Assembly (NCBI GenBank): GCA_964597275.1
Contig: CAZQXS010000001.1
Location: forward strand, 1-64,000
DNA from: UBA8110 sp964597275
Lineage (GTDB): Bacteria; SAR324; NAC60-12
Direction: 5' to 3'
DNA: 64,000 nt
Shown here: positions 60,687-64,000 of the stretch, in pieces
Position numbering within the stretch: position 1 is the first letter of the stretch
Layout: each line of letters begins with the position of its first letter
The notes under the pieces: model-generated
Database searches by the model: none
Seen by the model: the letters and a program-made list of their open reading frames with translations, nothing else
Told to the model about the DNA's origin: nothing
Made by a program: the position numbers and the translations under genes

Positions 60687-62930
60687 TCATCCATGCAGTT
60701 GCGCTTCCAACGCGCCAGCCCACGCCCTGCGGATTTCCGGGAGCAGTGCATCCATTCGGGTGGCTCCCTGAAGGCGCACCCGGAAAATTCCGGGCTGAAC
60801 GGTGCCGAGGGTTTCGTAAGCGAGTCCGAAACGGTTGAAGATCGCTACCGTTTGCGAAACCTGACCTGACGCCACACTGAGCAGGACACGCGACTGGCTT
60901 TCGCTGAACAAGGCGAGGTCGCCGCGCAACTCCGGGTTCCAATCCACTTCCACGCCCAAGTCCTCGGTGCAACTGGTCACAAGCGCGAGGGCCAGCCCTC
61001 CGTGCGAAAGGTCGTGGGCGGAGGAAACGAGTCCGCTCCGAATCGCCTCCAGCACGGCTTGCTGAAGTTTAGCTTCCTGTGCCAAGTCGAGTTGGGGGGC
61101 TTTTCCGGAAATGCGCCCTGCCTTGTGGTGCTGGTAGAGGCTGCCACCGAGTTCCGAACGAGTTTCACCCACGAGCAAGAGGACCTCCCCTGCCTGCATG
61201 AAGGACTGCGTGGTGACGTGTTCCGGACGTTCCACCAGACCGATCACGCCGACCATTGGAGTGGGCAGGATCGGGGTGCCCTCGGTTTCGTTGTAGAGGC
61301 TGACGTTGCCTCCGGTGACAGGCAAGTCGAGGTGACGGCAGGCATCGGCGATTCCAGTCACGGCTTGGTCGAGGTGCCAGAACACCTCCGGTTTTTCCGG
61401 GCTGCCAAAGTTGAGTCCGTTGGTGATGGCCAACGGTTGCCCTCCCGCGCAAACGACATTGCGGGAGGCTTCGGCAACCGCGATTCTCCCGCCCATGAGC
61501 GGATCCGCCTGAACATAGCGGGCGTTGCCGTCAATGCTCAGGGCGAGGCTCAAGCCGGAATCCTCGACGGCGATCACGGCGGCGTCCGATCCGGGACGCA
61601 CCCGCGTGCTGGTGCGCACCATCGAATCGTACTGCCGATGCACCCACTGTTTCGAGCCGGCGTTTGGCGTGGAGAGCAGGGCCAGCAGCTCCGCCCCCAA
61701 GTCCTCCGGCTCCGGCCAGTTCACCTCCGGCTCGGCTTGTTGCTGCTTGAGTGCCTCTGGCTCGATGGATTCGCGGTGGTACACCGGAGGATTGCCGCAG
61801 ACCTGCTCCAGCGGCAGTTCCGCCACGCAGTTGCCTTTTTGCAGCAAGCGCAGCACCGGTTCCTCGATCACCTCCCCAATCACGGCAGCCTCCACGCCCC
61901 ACTTTTCGCAGATCGCCAGCAGTGCCCCCTCGCGTCCGGGGTGTGCGACAAAGAGCATGCGTTCCTGTGATTCGGAGAGCATGATCTCGTAGGCAGACAT
62001 GTCCTCGGCGCGTTGGGGAACGCGGTCGAGGTCCAGCACCATGCCCACGCCGCCCTTGTCCGCCATCTCGGTGCTGGAGCAGGTGAGGCCCGCCGCCCCC
62101 ATGTCCTGCACGGCAAGCAGGGCACCGGATTCGTAGCACTCCAGACACGCCTCCAGCAGAAGCTTGCCCATGAACGGATCGCCCACCTGCACCGCTGGAC
62201 GCTTGGCCTCCGACTCCGCGTTGAGTTCCTCGGACGCGAAGGTTGCGCCGTGAATGCCGTCGCGTCCGGTCGCGCTGCCAACGTACACCACGGCGTTGCC
62301 GATGCCCCCGGCGCGTCCGTGCTGCAAGCGGTCGTGCCGCACCAAACCAACGCCCATCGCGTTCACCAGCGGGTTCCCGGAATAGGCCGGATCGAAGTCC
62401 ACCTCGCCCCCCACGGTGGGCACTCCGATGCAGTTGCCGTAGCCTGCGATTCCGGCGACCACCTCCTTGAAGAGGTAGCGGGTCCGTGTGGCGCGGGGAT
62501 CGTCTTGCAACGGCCCGAAGCGCAGCGAGTTGAGAATCGCCACCGGACGCGCCCCCATCGAGAAGATGTCCCGGAGGATGCCGCCCACGCCCGTCGCCGC
62601 GCCCTGATACGGCTCGATCGCGGAGGGGTGGTTGTGGCTTTCCACCTTGAAAACCACCGCCCAGCCCTCGCCAAGGTCCACCACGCCTGCGCCCTCGCCC
62701 GGACCTTGCAGGATGCGCTGGCCCTCCGTGGGGTAGCGTCCGAGCAGCGGCTTCGAGTTCTTGTAGGAGCAGTGTTCCGACCACATCACCCCGAAAATCC
62801 CCGTTTCGGTCAAGTTCGGCAAACGCCCCAAGCGGCGCACGACCTCTTCGTACTCAGAGGCGTTCAGGCCCATTTTCAGGAAAACCTGCTCGTCTTGGAT
62901 TTGTTCCGGGGTGGGTTCGTCGGGTGGCAT
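60687..62930 (-). CDS. purL: Phosphoribosylformylglycinamidine synthase subunit PurL
   Basis: A 747-residue small-type PurL, which makes formylglycinamidine ribonucleotide from FGAR, ATP and ammonia delivered by PurQ. Hallmarks: SEHCSYKNSKPLL, KVESHNHPSAIEPYQGAATG and GVGGILRDIFSMGARPVAIL, with the active-site His in SHNHPS. Small PurL requires PurQ and PurS; neither is in the window. Length fits the small-type family (about 730-750). Divergent from vsr; 187 bp lies between them. Confidence 0.97.
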   Translation of the reverse strand: MPPDEPTPEQIQDEQVFLKMGLNASEYEEVVRRLGRLPNLTETGIFGVMWSEHCSYKNSKPLLGRYPTEGQRILQGPGEGAGVVDLGEGWAVVFKVESHNHPSAIEPYQGAATGVGGILRDIFSMGARPVAILNSLRFGPLQDDPRATRTRYLFKEVVAGIAGYGNCIGVPTVGGEVDFDPAYSGNPLVNAMGVGLVRHDRLQHGRAGGIGNAVVYVGSATGRDGIHGATFASEELNAESEAKRPAVQVGDPFMGKLLLEACLECYESGALLAVQDMGAAGLTCSSTEMADKGGVGMVLDLDRVPQRAEDMSAYEIMLSESQERMLFVAHPGREGALLAICEKWGVEAAVIGEVIEEPVLRLLQKGNCVAELPLEQVCGNPPVYHRESIEPEALKQQQAEPEVNWPEPEDLGAELLALLSTPNAGSKQWVHRQYDSMVRTSTRVRPGSDAAVIAVEDSGLSLALSIDGNARYVQADPLMGGRIAVAEASRNVVCAGGQPLAITNGLNFGSPEKPEVFWHLDQAVTGIADACRHLDLPVTGGNVSLYNETEGTPILPTPMVGVIGLVERPEHVTTQSFMQAGEVLLLVGETRSELGGSLYQHHKAGRISGKAPQLDLAQEAKLQQAVLEAIRSGLVSSAHDLSHGGLALALVTSCTEDLGVEVDWNPELRGDLALFSESQSRVLLSVASGQVSQTVAIFNRFGLAYETLGTVQPGIFRVRLQGATRMDALLPEIRRAWAGALEAQLHG

Positions 62931-63117
62931 TTACTGTTGAAATGAAAAAGGTATGGGCAAAGGCAGGTTGGCATTTTGAGCGCTCACTGGGTTAAACGAA
63001 TAGCGGTGCAGCGGATCAGTTTCAAGGCGTTCCGACAGGAAACGGCTTTGCAGACGAGGCGAAGGCAGGGTACCATGAGGGCTGACTGCGCACTGGTTTT
63101 CGCATAAAGGAGGTACT

Positions 63118-63600
63118 GTGCCCGACGTGCTGACTCCCGAACAGCGGCATCGGGTGATGTCGAGCATCCGCAGCAAGGACACGACTCCGGAGCTTGCCGT
63201 TCGTCGGATCCTCCATGCTTTGGGCTTCCGCTTTCGATTGCATGACCGGCGGATTCCCGGAAAGCCCGATCTCGTCCTCAAGCGACACGGCACGGTGGTG
63301 TTTGTCCACGGCTGTTTTTGGCACCGTCACTCCGGCTGCCGCCACGCCACGGTTCCCGCCACCAATCCCGAATTCTGGTCCGAAAAATTCCACCGCAACG
63401 TCCTGCGGGACCAGCGCAACCAAGCCGAGTTGCGTCGGCTGGGCTGGCGGGTGGTGGTGATTTGGGAATGTGCCGTTCGCAAACATCCGGACACCGTGGC
63501 GTGGCAGTTGCTGCGGATTCTGCGCGATCCCGAAATTGGCTGGGAGGACGTGCTGGAAACTGCCGAGTCCGAGGCGTTTTACGAGTCGGGAACGCCTTGA
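63118..63600 (+). CDS. vsr: Very short patch repair endonuclease Vsr
   Basis: A 160-residue T:G mismatch endonuclease. AAGGAGG lies four bases before the GTG start. Family segments: MPDVLTPEQRHRVMSSIRSK, DTTPELAVRRILHALGFRFR with LHDRRIPGKPDLVLKRHG carrying the catalytic Asp, VFVHGCFWHRHSGCRHATVP with zinc ligands, and FWSEKFHRNVLRDQRN. Vsr corrects deaminated 5-methylcytosine and is normally next to a cytosine-5 methylase; none is in this window. It is complete. Confidence 0.95.
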   Translation: MPDVLTPEQRHRVMSSIRSKDTTPELAVRRILHALGFRFRLHDRRIPGKPDLVLKRHGTVVFVHGCFWHRHSGCRHATVPATNPEFWSEKFHRNVLRDQRNQAELRRLGWRVVVIWECAVRKHPDTVAWQLLRILRDPEIGWEDVLETAESEAFYESGTP

Positions 63601-63646
63601 GGCCATTCACAGAAGGCTAACGCCTTTTTGGTTGACTCATGCCCCA

Positions 63647-63729
63647 GTCATTCCTGCGAAGGCGGGAATCCCGTCCCACGGCCGTTTGCTCTGGATTCCG
63701 GGTCTGCGCTTTGCTCCGCCCGGAATGAC
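63647..63729. repeat. REP-like palindromic element related to 35362-35413
   Basis: GTCATTCC (63647-63654) and GGAATGAC (63722-63729) bound the element. Inside are CGGGAATCCCG, CTGGATTCCGGG and GCGCTTTGCTCCGCCCGGAAT. Shared CTGGATTCC and GGAATGAC cores link it with the repeat at 35362. A weak hairpin, AAGGC-TAAC-GCCTT with a T-run (63613-63629), lies just before it after vsr. Confidence 0.7.
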
Positions 63730-63787
63730 GATTTTGAGTCCGTGTGCCGAAAATGTTCCAGTGCAGGAAGACGGGCTGAGCGCGTCC

Positions 63788-64000
63788 TCAAAGGTTGGAG
63801 TCCTCCTTGCCAAAGCTTTGGCTGAGCAGTGCGCCCAGCGCGTTGTTGAGATCGGTGGGCAGGAAGACCTTGGTGGAGTCCGTCATTTCGCCGAGGGTGT
63901 CGAAGTAGCGCACCCCAAGCGCGAGTTTGGCCCCATCGGTGCCCAGCTTTTCCACGAAGGTGTGGAGATAGGTGGCATCGGCATGCGCCTTGAGCTCGAT
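63788..64000 (-). CDS. Partial CDS, C-terminus resembling SPFH/stomatin-type membrane protein
   Basis: On the minus strand the frame from the window edge to a TGA at 63788 encodes 70 residues ending RYFDTLGEMTDSTKVFLPTD, LNNALGALLSQSFGKEDSNL. Helix-then-RYxxTLxxM-T-ST-KxFLP is reminiscent of the C-terminal end of SPFH/Band-7 proteins, but only a short tail is visible. The gene starts beyond the window. Confidence 0.55.
   Translation of the reverse strand: MELKAHADATYLHTFVEKLGTDGAKLALGVRYFDTLGEMTDSTKVFLPTDLNNALGALLSQSFGKEDSNL

Noticed and set aside
63628..63825. Plus-strand open frame at the right end
   Set aside because: It lies over a REP-like palindrome and opposite the partial minus-strand gene, and its product has no recognisable feature.

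Overview
The window is GC-rich, gene-dense bacterial chromosome of proteobacterial character. Evidence includes a complete histidine-utilisation (hut) set, two TRAP carboxylate transporters, a Liv-type ABC transporter, a Bug-family binding protein, YejA/YejB, PpnN, AcnA, GluQ, ObgE, PurL and ClpB. A CIRCE operator in front of clpB argues against an enterobacterial-type sigma-32 system. I cannot assign a genus. The abundance of organic-acid and amino-acid uptake and catabolism points to a free-living heterotroph, possibly aquatic; that is inference. No rRNA, tRNA, CRISPR array or transposase was found. Four 100-N scaffold gaps interrupt the sequence (8628, 16085, 18266, 59443). One of them, inside vapC, is flanked by an exact 55-nt duplication and looks like an unmerged contig overlap.

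Layout. 1-6 kb (minus): a partial gene, an AhpD-like protein, a family III CoA-transferase, a quinone-oxidoreductase-like dehydrogenase and TRAP transporter dctPQM, which together look like uptake and activation of an unidentified acid. 6-19 kb: livKHMGF and hutU-hutG-hutH-hutI on minus, a truncated ORF6N-domain gene, then hutF and hutC on plus and an FCD-type GntR regulator on minus. All five Hut enzymes plus the regulator are present, using the HutF/HutG route (formiminoglutamate to formylglutamate to glutamate). 19.1-19.8 kb: a promoter with two operator-like dyads, a structured leader, a 72-residue unknown protein and a strong terminator. 19.9-26.9 kb: mtnA, an amidase, gluQ, acnA and an HNH nuclease. 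26.9-36.1 kb: small unknowns, a DUF4160/DUF2442 pair, a lone molybdopterin dehydrogenase large subunit, RidA plus a two-subunit CoA-transferase, and obgE between two unknown proteins. 36.2-46.2 kb: clpB with CIRCE, an EamA transporter, a MORN lipoprotein broken by two amber codons, a PLP dehydratase with an M20 amidohydrolase, and a divergent second TRAP operon. 46.4-54.3 kb: a glutathione S-transferase, an MFS transporter, yejB/yejA without yejE/yejF, FmdB, ppnN, a lipoprotein and an atypical sirtuin. 54.5-59 kb: a Bug binding protein, a two-gene split dikinase (His-domain protein plus ATP-grasp protein) and a HAD phosphatase, the last three translationally coupled. 59-64 kb: a Phd/VapC pair with its operator, LysE, purL, an orphan vsr and a partial SPFH-like gene.

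Most worth a second look: the split dikinase operon, which resembles phenylphosphate synthase or rifampicin phosphotransferase but has an unknown acceptor; the structured-leader small-protein locus with hut-like operator dyads; an apparent excess of the palindrome TCCGGA in a genome carrying a vsr gene with no adjacent methylase; the amber-split MORN lipoprotein; and a sirtuin without its zinc cysteines.
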